DNA of 64,000 bases from Paracoccaceae bacterium. GTDB lineage: Bacteria > Pseudomonadota > Alphaproteobacteria > Rhodobacterales > Rhodobacteraceae. The stretch is from NCBI GenBank assembly GCA_028097405.1, contig JAOHEK010000008.1:1-64000 (forward strand). Direction: 5' to 3'. The notes beneath the pieces are model-generated. The model saw nothing but the letters and a program-made list of their open reading frames with translations, had not been told where the DNA came from and ran no database searches. Made by a program: the position numbers and the translations under genes. This document shows, piece after piece, positions 45,960 through 57,991 of this stretch (the stretch's first letter is position 1; every line of letters starts with the position of its first letter).

Positions 45960-46667
45960 TCAAGCCAATACCGGTATGTTTTCGCCAATTTCGACGCCTT
46001 CATGACTGATCGATGTCCCCATACAAATGGCCTCAACCCCAGCTAGACGAGCCCGATCATAAGCCGCGCCATAGCCGGGATCTAGATCACGGGCCAAATT
46101 AAAACGCCCGCAATCCGTCCTTTGCACCAGATAAAGCATCACAGCCCGATGCCCCTCAGCCACCATCGCGGACAATTCATCCAAGTGTTTCGCCCCGCGT
46201 AGGGTGACACAATCGGGAAACTCAGCCAGATCGCCCGTGCGCCGCAAATGCACGTTCTTCACTTCAACATAACAATCCGGCAGCCCCGGTTCGGTCAAAA
46301 GGAAATCAACCCGCGAGTTAACACCATACTTCACCTCGGAACGCACACCGCTATAGGCCGCCAAGTCAGGCACCTGTTTCGCCTTCAGCGCCTCTGCGAC
46401 AACACGGTTCGGCACGCCTGTATCAATCCCGGCAAGTTGCCCATCTTCCAACTCAGCCAAACGCCATCCGAACTTCAGCTTCTTTTTGTGGTCGTCATTC
46501 GGCTCCAGCCAGATCCGCATGCCGGGTTCGGCCAACCCCAACATCGCACCGGGGTTCGGACAATGGGCGACAACCTCACGGCCATCGCTTTCCAGCGTCA
46601 CATCCGACAGAAACCGTTTATATCGACGGATCAGCCGCGCAGGGATCAAAGGCGTTTGAAAGCGCAT
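45960..46667 (-). CDS. sfsA: Sugar fermentation stimulation protein homologue SfsA
   Basis: The 235-residue protein matches SfsA: M-R-F-Q-T-P-L-I-P-A-R-L at the N-terminus, C-P-N-P-G-A-M, S-R-V-D-F-L-L, Y-V-E-V-K-N-V-H-L and Q-R-T-D-C. SfsA has a nuclease-like fold and is implicated in nucleic acid binding; its physiological role is unsettled. ATG 46667 is chosen; the frame upstream to 46787 overlaps the divergent CinA-like gene. Confidence 0.94.
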   Translation of the reverse strand: MRFQTPLIPARLIRRYKRFLSDVTLESDGREVVAHCPNPGAMLGLAEPGMRIWLEPNDDHKKKLKFGWRLAELEDGQLAGIDTGVPNRVVAEALKAKQVPDLAAYSGVRSEVKYGVNSRVDFLLTEPGLPDCYVEVKNVHLRRTGDLAEFPDCVTLRGAKHLDELSAMVAEGHRAVMLYLVQRTDCGRFNLARDLDPGYGAAYDRARLAGVEAICMGTSISHEGVEIGENIPVLA

Positions 46668-46713
46668 GCAACCGGGCCTATACCGACCTAAGGGACGGGA
46701 CAAGGACACGACA

Positions 46714-47448
46714 ATGGCAAACCCAACAGCCGCCATGCTGGTGATCGGAGACGAAATCCTGTCAGGCCGTACGCGCGACGCGAACATGTATCATCTGGCC
46801 GGTAAACTGACCGAAGCAGGGATTGACCTGAAAGAAGTGCGCGTCGTGGCTGATGACGCGCCCAAAATCGAAGCCGCGGTCGCGAGCCTTGCGCACAAAC
46901 ACGACCACCTATTTACGTCAGGCGGTATCGGGCCGACCCACGACGACATCACCGCCGATTGCGTCGCCGCCGCCATGGGAGCTTTGATCGATGTGCGCGA
47001 CGATGCCCGCGCGATTCTACAAGCCCATTATGATCGCCAAGGGATGGAAATGAACGACGCGCGCTTGCGCATGGCCCGCATCCCCAATGGTGCCCTTCTC
47101 ATCGACAATCCCGTGTCACATGCTCCGGGTTTCAGCCTTGGTAATGTTCACGTCATGGCAGGTGTGCCAAAGATCTTCGAAGCAATGGTCGAAGGCCTGC
47201 TGCCCACACTAACCGGCGGCGATCCCTTGCTTTCCGTCACCGTCCGCGTCGATCGGGGTGAAGGCGATATCGCCGGTCCCTTAGGCGAACTTGCTGCCAG
47301 CAATCCCAACCTCAGCTTCGGATCCTATCCTTTCCAAAAGAAAGATGGACGGTACGGCGCAAACCTTGTCATCCGGGGCACCGACCTGTCTCAGATCAAT
47401 GAAGCCGCCGCGCGCCTGAAAGAAATTTTCGGAGACGACGCCACGTGA
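46714..47448 (+). CDS. Molybdopterin-binding/CinA N-terminal domain protein
   Basis: The 244-residue protein has a MoCF-biosynthesis-like domain: V-I-G-D-E-I-L-S-G-R-T-R-D-A-N near the start and S-G-G-I-G-P-T-H-D-D. It corresponds to the N-terminal half of CinA (COG1058) and lacks the C-terminal deamidase domain. It may act in cofactor or pyridine-nucleotide metabolism; function is not assigned. ATG 46714 has an AAGGA site. It overlaps the next gene (GTGA at 47445), so the pair is coupled. Confidence 0.87.
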   Translation: MANPTAAMLVIGDEILSGRTRDANMYHLAGKLTEAGIDLKEVRVVADDAPKIEAAVASLAHKHDHLFTSGGIGPTHDDITADCVAAAMGALIDVRDDARAILQAHYDRQGMEMNDARLRMARIPNGALLIDNPVSHAPGFSLGNVHVMAGVPKIFEAMVEGLLPTLTGGDPLLSVTVRVDRGEGDIAGPLGELAASNPNLSFGSYPFQKKDGRYGANLVIRGTDLSQINEAAARLKEIFGDDAT

Positions 47449-48176
47449 CACCGCCTACCGCCCTACAGCTTTTCGAAGCGCTTGACGCAACATGGCCTGC
47501 CGCTCGGGTGATCGACGCGGGACCATGGCGGTTGCGCGAAGGGCAGGGCGGCGGTCAACGTGTGTCTTCGACGACGAGAACACGTTCTTGCACAGAATCT
47601 GATCTGGAAACCGCCATCGCAGGCATGCAAGCCATTGATCAATTGCCGCTGTTCATGATCCGCGCAGACGATGCCGATCTCGACGCGCTTCTCGAACGCC
47701 AAGGCTACGCCGTCTCGGACCCAACCGCGATTTACTATGTTAGCGCCGCCGATATTGCCCGCGACTATCCCAGAACCACGTCGATCCCGGCTTGGCCACC
47801 GCTTGCTATCCAACGGGAAATTTGGGCTGAAGGCGGTGTTGGTAATGCGCGTCTGGCGATCATGGAACGCGTCGCAGCGCCCAAGACCAGCCTTCTGATC
47901 CGTATCGAAGACACACCCGCCGCCACCGTCTTTCTGGCCGGTAACGGCCCCATCACCATGCTGCACGCGTTGGATGTTCAATCCGCCAATCGCCGCCGCA
48001 GTGTGGGCGAGGTTGCGCTGCGTTCGGCCGCAAAGTGGGCCTTGGATCACGGCTGCCACTGGTTGGCGCTGGCTGTCACCAAAGCCAATGATGCGGCCAA
48101 TGCGCTTTACCAGAAACTTGGAATGACGCTTGCGACAACCTATCACTACCGAACCGCGCCGATAGGTGGGTTATGA
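47445..48176 (+). CDS. GNAT-family N-acetyltransferase
   Basis: The 243-residue protein starts at GTG 47445, overlapping the previous stop. Its C-terminal half is a GNAT domain: S-A-N-R-R-R-S-V-G-E and A-V-T-K-A-N-D-A-A-N-A-L-Y-Q-K-L-G-M, typical of acetyl-CoA binding and the final helix. The N-terminal half is unlike known substrate domains, so the substrate is unknown. Its stop overlaps the OmpA gene start (ATGA). Confidence 0.85.
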   Translation: MTPPTALQLFEALDATWPAARVIDAGPWRLREGQGGGQRVSSTTRTRSCTESDLETAIAGMQAIDQLPLFMIRADDADLDALLERQGYAVSDPTAIYYVSAADIARDYPRTTSIPAWPPLAIQREIWAEGGVGNARLAIMERVAAPKTSLLIRIEDTPAATVFLAGNGPITMLHALDVQSANRRRSVGEVALRSAAKWALDHGCHWLALAVTKANDAANALYQKLGMTLATTYHYRTAPIGGL

Positions 48177-49105
48177 GGTTTCTGCTTGCTTTCGCATGCT
48201 TGCTGGCCACCGAGGCAAGCGCGCTTGATCTAAATTTTACGAATGCGCGCACCGTCATCGTCGAAACAGATGATGCGGGCAGCACCCGTTTGCCTGAGGT
48301 TCCATGGTCCCCCGGTTCGACAACCTCGGGCACCGAAGGCGCGATCCGTAAGACTGTGTTAGAATTTCCCGGTGGCGCGAGGACCAGTTTGCAACTGATC
48401 TCCCCCATACGCTTGCGATTAGAGGACGATGGCTATCGCAACATCCTGTCCTGCGCCAATGCCGAATGTGGTGGCTTCGATTTTCGCTTTCAACTGGACC
48501 TGATCGGCGAGCCACATATGCACGTCGATCTTGGCGACTATCGCTATCTACTTATGCGCAAGGATGGAGCCGAACCCCATAGCGTCGCCCTTCTGGCCTC
48601 GCCTGCGATTGCGACCGGGTTTGTACACATCACAGAAGTCTCGACCGCTGTCCTGACATCGCCGACACCTTCGCCCGAAAATCAGTCGGCAGCGCTTGAA
48701 GTCCCCAACCCGTCCGCCGATCAAACCGACCGCCTGATTGAAGCGCTGATTGACACCGGGCACGCCGTATTGAGCGACTTGGACTTTTCCGTTGGGTCGT
48801 CCCAATTGGGTGCTGGCCCATTTTCGTCGCTGGAACAACTGTCGGCATGGCTTGCGGAAAACCCAACGGCACGGGTCATCCTTGTTGGCCATACTGACGC
48901 GGTCGGCTCGCTTGCATCCAATACAACACTGTCACAACGGCGTGCCGCTGAGGTCTCAAATCGGCTGGCGACCGCTTACGGAACCGCTCGTGGGCAACTG
49001 CAAGCAGCTGGTGCCGGTTATCTTGCGCCAACCGCCTCAAACCTGACACCCGAAGGTCGGGCGGCCAACCGACGCGTCGAAGTTGTGCTGCTGTCGCTAA
49101 ACTAA
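48173..49105 (+). CDS. OmpA-like peptidoglycan-binding protein
   Basis: The 310-residue protein has a signal peptide (L-A-F-A-C-L-L-A-T-E-A-S-A), a poorly conserved middle domain, a Pro/Ser linker and a C-terminal OmpA domain (about 195-310) with L-S-D-L-D-F, V-I-L-V-G-H-T-D-A-V-G, L-S-Q-R-R-A and N-R-R-V-E-V. It should bind peptidoglycan in the periplasm. It is the last of a three-gene coupled operon. Confidence 0.9.
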   Translation: MRFLLAFACLLATEASALDLNFTNARTVIVETDDAGSTRLPEVPWSPGSTTSGTEGAIRKTVLEFPGGARTSLQLISPIRLRLEDDGYRNILSCANAECGGFDFRFQLDLIGEPHMHVDLGDYRYLLMRKDGAEPHSVALLASPAIATGFVHITEVSTAVLTSPTPSPENQSAALEVPNPSADQTDRLIEALIDTGHAVLSDLDFSVGSSQLGAGPFSSLEQLSAWLAENPTARVILVGHTDAVGSLASNTTLSQRRAAEVSNRLATAYGTARGQLQAAGAGYLAPTASNLTPEGRAANRRVEVVLLSLN

Positions 49106-49129
49106 GCACCTCTCGAAATATCTGTTACA

Positions 49130-49145
49130 TTAAGTATCTCTTAAC
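49130..49145. promoter_or_regulatory. CtrA-box match in a convergent intergenic region
   Basis: TTAA-GTATCTC-TTAAC fits the CtrA consensus TTAA-N7-TTAAC exactly. It lies between two convergent genes, where no promoter is expected, so function is doubtful. Confidence 0.3.
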
Positions 49146-49226
49146 GCGTTAAAATCTTCAATTTTAGGCAGCGTTAAGTGATTCAGGTTATCTGGATAAG
49201 TGCTATGGATCCGCCAGACAGAATCA

Positions 49227-49254
49227 AAACGGGCGCCAAATTTGGCGCCCGTTT
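49227..49254. terminator. Bidirectional terminator, perfect 28-bp palindrome
   Basis: AAACGGGCGCCAAA and TTTGGCGCCCGTTT form 14-bp arms with no spacer, ending in T-rich sequence. It lies between the convergent OmpA and LysR genes and can terminate both. Confidence 0.88.
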
Positions 49255-49281
49255 CTATTCACACGAAATTTGGGTGAAAAA

Positions 49282-50187
49282 TCACCAGACGTCCGGGCCT
49301 TTTTCTGCAAAGGCATGAACAAGAAAGTCGATAAACGCACGCACCTTAGGCTGGGTGAACCGGCCAGGAGGATAAACCGCGTAGATACCTTGCGATTCCA
49401 AGGGAAGTTCTGGAATTGCTTCCATCACTAAGCCCTGATCCATCGCCTCGGCGTAAAGGAACGACGGTAGGTAAGCGATTCCAAGTCCGGCAATCGAAGC
49501 ATTCAACAGTGATTGGCCGTCGTTTACTGTCAGCCACCCAGCTGTGCGAACCTGACGCTTTTCACCCGAAGGTGCCGTCAGTTTCCAGACATTACCACTT
49601 GAGTTGTTCGAATAGTGCAGCAACTTATGCTCATTCAGATCATCGATCTTTTGCGGGCGCCCGTACTTTTCAAAATACTCGGGGCTTGCAATCATCCGAC
49701 GGTTGGTTTCGCAAAGCTTCCGCGCACGCAGCGTTGAATCTTCCAGTTCACCAATTCGAATGGCCAGATCAAATCCTTCGGAAATCAGTTCAACATAGCG
49801 GTTATTCAACACCATATTAACTGTGATTTCCGGGAATTCCTGAAGAAAGTCACCCAAAACAGGCGACAGATGATTCACACCAAAGTCTGTCGCAACTGAT
49901 ATACGCAACAGACCCGAGGGCGCAGATTGCATCGAGGTGACAAGTGCATCGGCCTCACCAGCGTCATTTAAGACGCGGCGCGCACGATCATAATACGCCA
50001 AACCAATTTCGGTCGGCGACACACGGCGCGTTGTGCGATTAAGCAAACGTGCGCCCAGACGAGCTTCCAAAGACGACACGTGCTTTGACACGGCAGACTT
50101 TGAAATCCCCATCTTCTTGGCTGCGTCCGTAAAGCCGCCTTGATCGACGACGGTTGCGAAGGCTTCCATTTCTGTAAGACGGTCCAT
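49282..50187 (-). CDS. LysR-family transcriptional regulator
   Basis: The 301-residue protein has an N-terminal winged helix (M-E-A-F-A-T-V-V-D-Q-G-G-F-T-D-A-A, K-S-A-V-S-K-H-V) and a C-terminal effector-binding domain with L-A-I-R-I-G-E-L. ATG 50187 is chosen; the frame to 50250 lacks LysR character. The target genes and effector are unknown. It is divergent from the FkbM gene with 222 bases between, so it may regulate it. Confidence 0.92.
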   Translation of the reverse strand: MDRLTEMEAFATVVDQGGFTDAAKKMGISKSAVSKHVSSLEARLGARLLNRTTRRVSPTEIGLAYYDRARRVLNDAGEADALVTSMQSAPSGLLRISVATDFGVNHLSPVLGDFLQEFPEITVNMVLNNRYVELISEGFDLAIRIGELEDSTLRARKLCETNRRMIASPEYFEKYGRPQKIDDLNEHKLLHYSNNSSGNVWKLTAPSGEKRQVRTAGWLTVNDGQSLLNASIAGLGIAYLPSFLYAEAMDQGLVMEAIPELPLESQGIYAVYPPGRFTQPKVRAFIDFLVHAFAEKGPDVW

Positions 50188-50409
50188 AAGGCTTCTTACC
50201 CTTAGTTCTTGCCCCCCGGCACACGTGGTTGTGAATGCCAATTCAGGCAAGAATGCGGAGAGACCCAGACAATTCCCCGGTTTTATCAGGATTGTTCCAA
50301 GGTAGGAGACGTCTGTGCCAAGATACTCGGCCGCAATAAGCTATTGCTAACCAATTCACCTTAAATTTGCACTTAGACGTCAGTTCGCATGTAATCACAG
50401 GGAATACCC

Positions 50410-51189
50410 ATGACCACGCCAAATAGAAATTTGATCTTCGACATCGGGATGCATATTGGTCAAGATACTGAATTCTATCTGAAAAAAGGCTTCAAAGTCG
50501 TTGCGATCGAGGCAAACCCTGCATTGGTCGAGGCTGCGACCGACAGATTTGCGCCTGCCATCGCAAGTGGTCAACTCACGATATGTCATAGCGCGCTGAC
50601 TGCGGAGTCTGGGTCCGTCGACTTCTTTGTTTGCGAAAACATCACCGAATGGTCTTCCGTGAACGAAAACCTCGCGGCCCGTGACAAGAATATTAAGAAA
50701 ATCAGTGTTGATGGCCAAACATACTGCGATTTGGCCAATGAATTCGGCACACCCTACTACATGAAGATCGATATCGAAGGTGCCGATCTCATCCCAATAC
50801 TAGGATTGTCCAAAGCACAGATGCGACCCGTCCATGTTTCTTACGAGGCTTTCTCGCTCGATGGCGCTGCCCTACTTTATGCACTGGGATATAAGTGGTT
50901 CAAACTTGTCGGCCAACGGAACCTACCAAAGATCGCCCAACCAGAAACGGCACGCGAAGGTCTTAATGCCGTGCATCAATTCCCTCTTGGCTCAAGTGGC
51001 CCATTCGGTGAGGAAACACCAGGGCCATGGTCTCGCTTTGACGATTGCGCCTCTGACTATACGATCTATCGCCACTTTAGACGGTCAGACTCGCGTCGCG
51101 AATCTGAATGGGCCGACATTCATGCCAAAAGTGATCGGTTTGCTAAGATATTCGCCGAACAAGACCAAGACCTTGCGCGGGCCTCTTAA
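50410..51189 (+). CDS. FkbM-family methyltransferase
   Basis: The 259-residue protein has the FkbM SAM-dependent methyltransferase pattern: L-I-F-D-I-G-M-H-I-G-Q-D-T, V-V-A-I-E-A-N-P and Y-M-K-I-D-I-E-G-A-D. The C-terminal 90 residues are less conserved. Relatives methylate sugars or glycans. The start has an AGGGA site. Nothing nearby suggests its substrate. Confidence 0.85.
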   Translation: MTTPNRNLIFDIGMHIGQDTEFYLKKGFKVVAIEANPALVEAATDRFAPAIASGQLTICHSALTAESGSVDFFVCENITEWSSVNENLAARDKNIKKISVDGQTYCDLANEFGTPYYMKIDIEGADLIPILGLSKAQMRPVHVSYEAFSLDGAALLYALGYKWFKLVGQRNLPKIAQPETAREGLNAVHQFPLGSSGPFGEETPGPWSRFDDCASDYTIYRHFRRSDSRRESEWADIHAKSDRFAKIFAEQDQDLARAS

Positions 51190-51192
51190 AAC

Positions 51193-53310
<2,118 letters not shown>

Positions 53311-53377
53311 GCACGAGGGGGCGTTCATTGATTGCGCCATTGGTTCGAGCAACAACGGACGCGCCCCTTCGCCACCC

Positions 53378-53400
53378 GCGCCGCGCCAAAAGCGCGGCGC
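53378..53400 (-). terminator. GC-rich hairpin after gltB
   Basis: GCGCCGCGC and GCGCGGCGC form a 9-bp stem around CAAAA, 10 bases after the gltB stop. It lacks a T-tract, so it may act as a transcript-end stabiliser rather than a full terminator. Confidence 0.6.
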
Positions 53401-53410
53401 AATCAGTCGT

Positions 53411-56400
53411 CTATTCTGCCGGAATAGCCTCGTCCAAGCCTTCAATCGGCACTTCCAGCTTATCCAGCATCTCTTTTGGCACGACATGAAGAAAATGAGC
53501 CTTCGTCTCGTCCCAATGCTGCAAGATCGCCGCCGCCTTCTGACTGCCGGTTTCCTCCAGATGCCGCTCCAAAAGTCCTTCAAGCTCGGCCATATAATGC
53601 CCCTCGGCCACCGGCACCGTCACCAGCGTCTCGTGGTTCATCAACGACCGTGCCAAATTGTCAGGATCGTATAGATAGGCCATTCCGCCCGTCATCCCGG
53701 CCCCAAAGTTCGCACCAATACGCCCAAGGATCACGGCAACGCCACCCGTCATGTATTCGCAGCCGTTCGAACCACAGCCCTCAACCACAACGCGCGCGCC
53801 CGAGTTGCGCACAGCAAAGCGTTCACCCGCACGCCCCGCCGCAAACAGAAACCCATCTGTCGCACCGTAAAGCACTGTATTGCCGATGATCACATTGTCC
53901 TCAGCCAACAAGGGCGAAGACATCGGCGGGCGCACCACAACAGTACCCCCCGACAAGCCTTTGGCCACATAGTCGTTGGCATCGCCTGAAACTTCCAGCC
54001 GCAAACCGGGTGCTGCAAAAGCCCCCAGCGACTGCCCAGCGCTGCCTTGCAACTTCACCGTCAAATGATCCCGTTGCAGCTGGTTGCGCATACCGAATTT
54101 TCGCACGATATGGCTAGATGTCCGCGTCCCAATCGTCCGATGCGTGTTCTGCACCGCATAGGACAGCTGCATCTTCTCGCCATCCTCTAGGAAGCGGCGT
54201 GCGTCCTTAACGATCTCGGCATCCAGCGTATCGGGCACAGCCGTGCGTTCACGGTTGCGATTATAAACGATGCTTTCGGCCCCATCGACGGTAATCAACA
54301 AGGGGTTCAAATCCAGATCGTCCAGATTCGCCGATCCCCGACTAACCTGAGACAACAAATCCGCCCGGCCAATCACATCATCCAAAGACCGCGCCCCGAT
54401 GCCTGCCAAAATCTCGCGCACTTCCTGCGCATAAAACGTGATCAGGTTCACAACCTTGTCCGCCGACCCGGTGAACTTGTCGCGCAACGCTTCGTCCTGC
54501 GTACAGACCCCAACCGGACATGTGTTCGACTGGCACTGCCGCACCATGATGCAGCCCATGGCAATCAGCGCAGCGGTTCCGATGCCGTATTCCTCGGCGC
54601 CCATCATCGCGGCCATGACGATGTCACGACCTGTGCGCAGACCGCCATCCGTCCGCAAGGTCACACGGTCGCGCAGGTTGTTCATCGCCAGAACCTGATG
54701 CGCCTCGGTCAGACCCATTTCCCAAGGCAAGCCCGCGTGTTTGATCGACGTCGCCGGAGACGCCCCCGTCCCGCCATTGTGGCCCGAGATCAGAATCACA
54801 TCGGCCTTCGCCTTGGCCACACCGGCGGCAATCGTGCCCACACCAGAGGATGCAACCAGCTTGACTGTCACTTTACAGATCGGATTGATCTGCTTCAGGT
54901 CATAGATCAACTGCGCCAGATCCTCGATGGAATAGATGTCGTGGTGTGGCGGTGGTGAAATCAACATCACCCCCGGCGTTGAATGGCGAAGCCGCGCAAT
55001 CAGCTCAGTCACCTTCATACCAGGCAGTTGCCCACCCTCACCGGGTTTTGCGCCTTGAGCAACTTTGATCTCAAGTTCTTCGCATTGGTTCAAGTATTCC
55101 GCCGTCACACCAAAGCGACCCGACGCCACCTGCTTAATCTTCGCAGACGGATTGTCACCGTTCGGTTCGGGCGTGAAATGAGCCGGGTCTTCACCCCCCT
55201 CACCGGAATCCGATTTCGCACCGATCCTGTTCATCGCGACATTCAACGTCTTATGGGCCTCGGGGCTAAGCGCGCCCAACGACATCCCCGGCGTCACAAA
55301 CCGCTTCCGGATCGCGGTAATGCTTTCCACCTGTTCAATCGGAATGGCATCGCCCAAAGGTTGGATTTCCAGCAAGTCACGCAGATGAATAGGCGGCATC
55401 GACTGCATCTTGGCCGAATACTGCTTCCACAACGAAAACGACGCTTTCTGACAAGCGGCCTGCAACATGTGCATCGCGGTTGCTTCCCATGCATGGGTCT
55501 CGCCGCTTGTCCGCGACTTATAGAAGCCACCAATCGGCAAGACGTTCCGCCCAAGGAAACCGTGCGCATGAGCCTCTTCCGCTTTGGTCTGAATACCGCT
55601 GACGCCGATACCGCTGATCCGGCTGTGCATACCGGGGAAGTATTCGTGAACCATCGCGCGGCTTAAGCCAACAGCTTCGAAGTTCAGCCCTCCGCGATAG
55701 GATGAAATCACCGAAATCCCCATCTTCGACATGATCTTCAAAAGCCCCGCATCAATCGCGGCTTGATAGCGGGCGACAGCTTCGGTCAAGGTTCCGTCGA
55801 TCAGACCGCGTTCGATCCGGTCAGCGATGGAATCTTCGGCCAGATAGGCGTTGACGGTGGTCGCACCACAGCCCACCAGAACCGCAAAGTAATGCGGATC
55901 GATGGATTCGGCACAACGCACGTTCAGGCTACAGAATGTCCGTAGGCCCTTCCGGGTCAGCCACGAATGAACGGCAGAGGTCGCCAAAATCATCGGCATG
56001 GCAACACGGTCGGCTCGCGCATGTTGGTCCGTCAGAACAATGTGGCCGGCACCAGACCGCACGGCATCCTCGGCCTCGGCCCGCACCCGTTCCAACGCAC
56101 CCTGCAACGAACCGCCATGACCGCCACTTGGGAAGGTACAATCGATTTCGACCATTTCAGACGCAAACCGCTCACACAGCCCATCGAACTGAGCGTTGCC
56201 TAAGAACGGACTACCCAGCACCAAAATCTCGGTTTGGCTGCCGTCCTGATCCAACACGTTCTTCAAATTGCCGAACCGCGTCTTCAGGCTCATCACCCGA
56301 AATTCGCGCAAACTGTCAATCGGCGGGTTGGTTACTTGGCTAAAGTTTTGCCGGAAGAAATGGCTAAGCGGGCGGTACTTCTTTGACAAAACCGCACTTG

Positions 56401-57946
56401 GCGTATCGTCACCCATCGAGGCAAGCGCTTCTTTCCCGTCCTCAGCCATCGGGGCCAGAACATGCTCAAGCTCTTCAATCGTATACCCCGACGCAATTTG
56501 CCGCTGGCGCAAGTCTTGGCCAGAAAATACCGGCGTCTCAGTCAGCCCCGAAAGTTCTTCATCCAGCGCGACGATCTTGCCAACCCATTCGCCAAAAGGT
56601 GCTGAAGCAGCCAAGGCATCCTTGATCTCAACGTCGTGGAACAGCTTGCCTTCAACCATATCAACCGCGATCATCTGACCGGGGCCAAGCGCACCTTTTT
56701 CCACAACTTGGCTTTCATCAACCGGCACCATCCCGGTTTCAGACCCGGCAATCAGCAGCCCGTCACCCGTTACGGTGTAACGCATCGGCCGCAATCCATT
56801 CCGGTCCAACCCGGCACAAACCCAGCGACCATCCGTCATCGCCAAAGCAGCAGGCCCATCCCATGGCTCCATCACCGCGTTGCAATAGTTGTACATGTCG
56901 CGCCACGATTGCGGCAGCTCGATTGCTTGCTGAGACCAGCTTTCCGGCACCATCATCGTCTTGGCCATCGGCGCATTTCGCCCGGCGCGCACCAATACTT
57001 CGAACACCGCATCCAAGGCGCTGGAATCCGATGCCCCGTTTGGAATGATCGGCTTAATGTCTTCCGCCATGTCACCAAACGTGCCCGACGCCATCCGGAT
57101 TTCGTGAGACTTCATCCAGTTCACGTTGCCCTTCAGCGTGTTGATCTCGCCGTTATGGGCCAACATGCGGAAGGGCTGCGCCAACCACCACTGCGGGAAA
57201 GTGTTCGTGCTGTACCGCTGGTGATAAATCGCGAAGGCGCTTTCAAAGCGTTCGTCCAGCAAGTCGGGATAAAACTCTGCCACCTGCTCGGCCAGCATCA
57301 TACCTTTGTAGATGATCGACCGGCACGACAGGCTTGCCAAGTACAACTGAGGTACCTGCGCCGCCAAAGCTGCTTTTTCGATGCGGCGACGAATAACGTA
57401 AAGCTCGCGTTCAAAGGTTTCCTCATCCACACCCTTCGAGTTCGAAATCAGGATCTGCTCGATTTCGGGTCGCGTCGCATTGGCCTTTTCACCCAGAACG
57501 GTAATGTCCACCGGCACATGTCGCCAGCCATAGATGTAATAGCCCATCCGCAGAACTTCGGTCTCGACGATCGTCCGGCAGGTCTCTTGCGCACCGAAAT
57601 TCGTTCGCGGCAAAAATACCTGCCCCACAGCCAAGAACTCGTTCAACCGAGGCTCGTGACCCGTACGCTCAACCTGATCATAGAAAAAGTCGACCGGGAT
57701 CTGCACGTGAATACCGGCACCATCCCCCGTCTTGCCATCCGCATCTACAGCGCCGCGGTGCCAGATCGCCTTCAGCGCGTTGATACCGTTTTCCACAACC
57801 TTCCGGCTGGGCTTGCCGTCAATCGAAACCACAAGGCCGACACCGCAAGACGCATGTTCATCGTCGGACTTGTAAAGCGAATGCTTTGCCATCCAAGCGC
57901 GCTTCGCCTCTTCGGCGGCAACCCAATCTGCATCATATTTGGTCAT
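53411..57946 (-). CDS. gltB: Glutamate synthase large subunit
   Basis: GltB, with GltD, makes two glutamates from glutamine and 2-oxoglutarate. The 1511-residue protein has the class II amidotransferase domain with the nucleophile Cys exposed after removal of a propeptide (A-S-C-G-V-G-L-V-V). It also has the FMN-binding synthase domain, a [3Fe-4S] Cys motif (C-I-M-V-R-Q-C-Q-S-N-T-C-P-V) and a C-terminal G-x-x-G-x-x-x-G beta-helix domain. A strong AAGGAG site precedes the start. It is separated from gltD by two unrelated genes. Confidence 0.97.
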   Translation of the reverse strand: MTKYDADWVAAEEAKRAWMAKHSLYKSDDEHASCGVGLVVSIDGKPSRKVVENGINALKAIWHRGAVDADGKTGDGAGIHVQIPVDFFYDQVERTGHEPRLNEFLAVGQVFLPRTNFGAQETCRTIVETEVLRMGYYIYGWRHVPVDITVLGEKANATRPEIEQILISNSKGVDEETFERELYVIRRRIEKAALAAQVPQLYLASLSCRSIIYKGMMLAEQVAEFYPDLLDERFESAFAIYHQRYSTNTFPQWWLAQPFRMLAHNGEINTLKGNVNWMKSHEIRMASGTFGDMAEDIKPIIPNGASDSSALDAVFEVLVRAGRNAPMAKTMMVPESWSQQAIELPQSWRDMYNYCNAVMEPWDGPAALAMTDGRWVCAGLDRNGLRPMRYTVTGDGLLIAGSETGMVPVDESQVVEKGALGPGQMIAVDMVEGKLFHDVEIKDALAASAPFGEWVGKIVALDEELSGLTETPVFSGQDLRQRQIASGYTIEELEHVLAPMAEDGKEALASMGDDTPSAVLSKKYRPLSHFFRQNFSQVTNPPIDSLREFRVMSLKTRFGNLKNVLDQDGSQTEILVLGSPFLGNAQFDGLCERFASEMVEIDCTFPSGGHGGSLQGALERVRAEAEDAVRSGAGHIVLTDQHARADRVAMPMILATSAVHSWLTRKGLRTFCSLNVRCAESIDPHYFAVLVGCGATTVNAYLAEDSIADRIERGLIDGTLTEAVARYQAAIDAGLLKIMSKMGISVISSYRGGLNFEAVGLSRAMVHEYFPGMHSRISGIGVSGIQTKAEEAHAHGFLGRNVLPIGGFYKSRTSGETHAWEATAMHMLQAACQKASFSLWKQYSAKMQSMPPIHLRDLLEIQPLGDAIPIEQVESITAIRKRFVTPGMSLGALSPEAHKTLNVAMNRIGAKSDSGEGGEDPAHFTPEPNGDNPSAKIKQVASGRFGVTAEYLNQCEELEIKVAQGAKPGEGGQLPGMKVTELIARLRHSTPGVMLISPPPHHDIYSIEDLAQLIYDLKQINPICKVTVKLVASSGVGTIAAGVAKAKADVILISGHNGGTGASPATSIKHAGLPWEMGLTEAHQVLAMNNLRDRVTLRTDGGLRTGRDIVMAAMMGAEEYGIGTAALIAMGCIMVRQCQSNTCPVGVCTQDEALRDKFTGSADKVVNLITFYAQEVREILAGIGARSLDDVIGRADLLSQVSRGSANLDDLDLNPLLITVDGAESIVYNRNRERTAVPDTLDAEIVKDARRFLEDGEKMQLSYAVQNTHRTIGTRTSSHIVRKFGMRNQLQRDHLTVKLQGSAGQSLGAFAAPGLRLEVSGDANDYVAKGLSGGTVVVRPPMSSPLLAEDNVIIGNTVLYGATDGFLFAAGRAGERFAVRNSGARVVVEGCGSNGCEYMTGGVAVILGRIGANFGAGMTGGMAYLYDPDNLARSLMNHETLVTVPVAEGHYMAELEGLLERHLEETGSQKAAAILQHWDETKAHFLHVVPKEMLDKLEVPIEGLDEAIPAE

Positions 57947-57991
57947 GGTCGTCTCCTTCTCAAACGATATGGTCGCCCGCGATCATCATTC

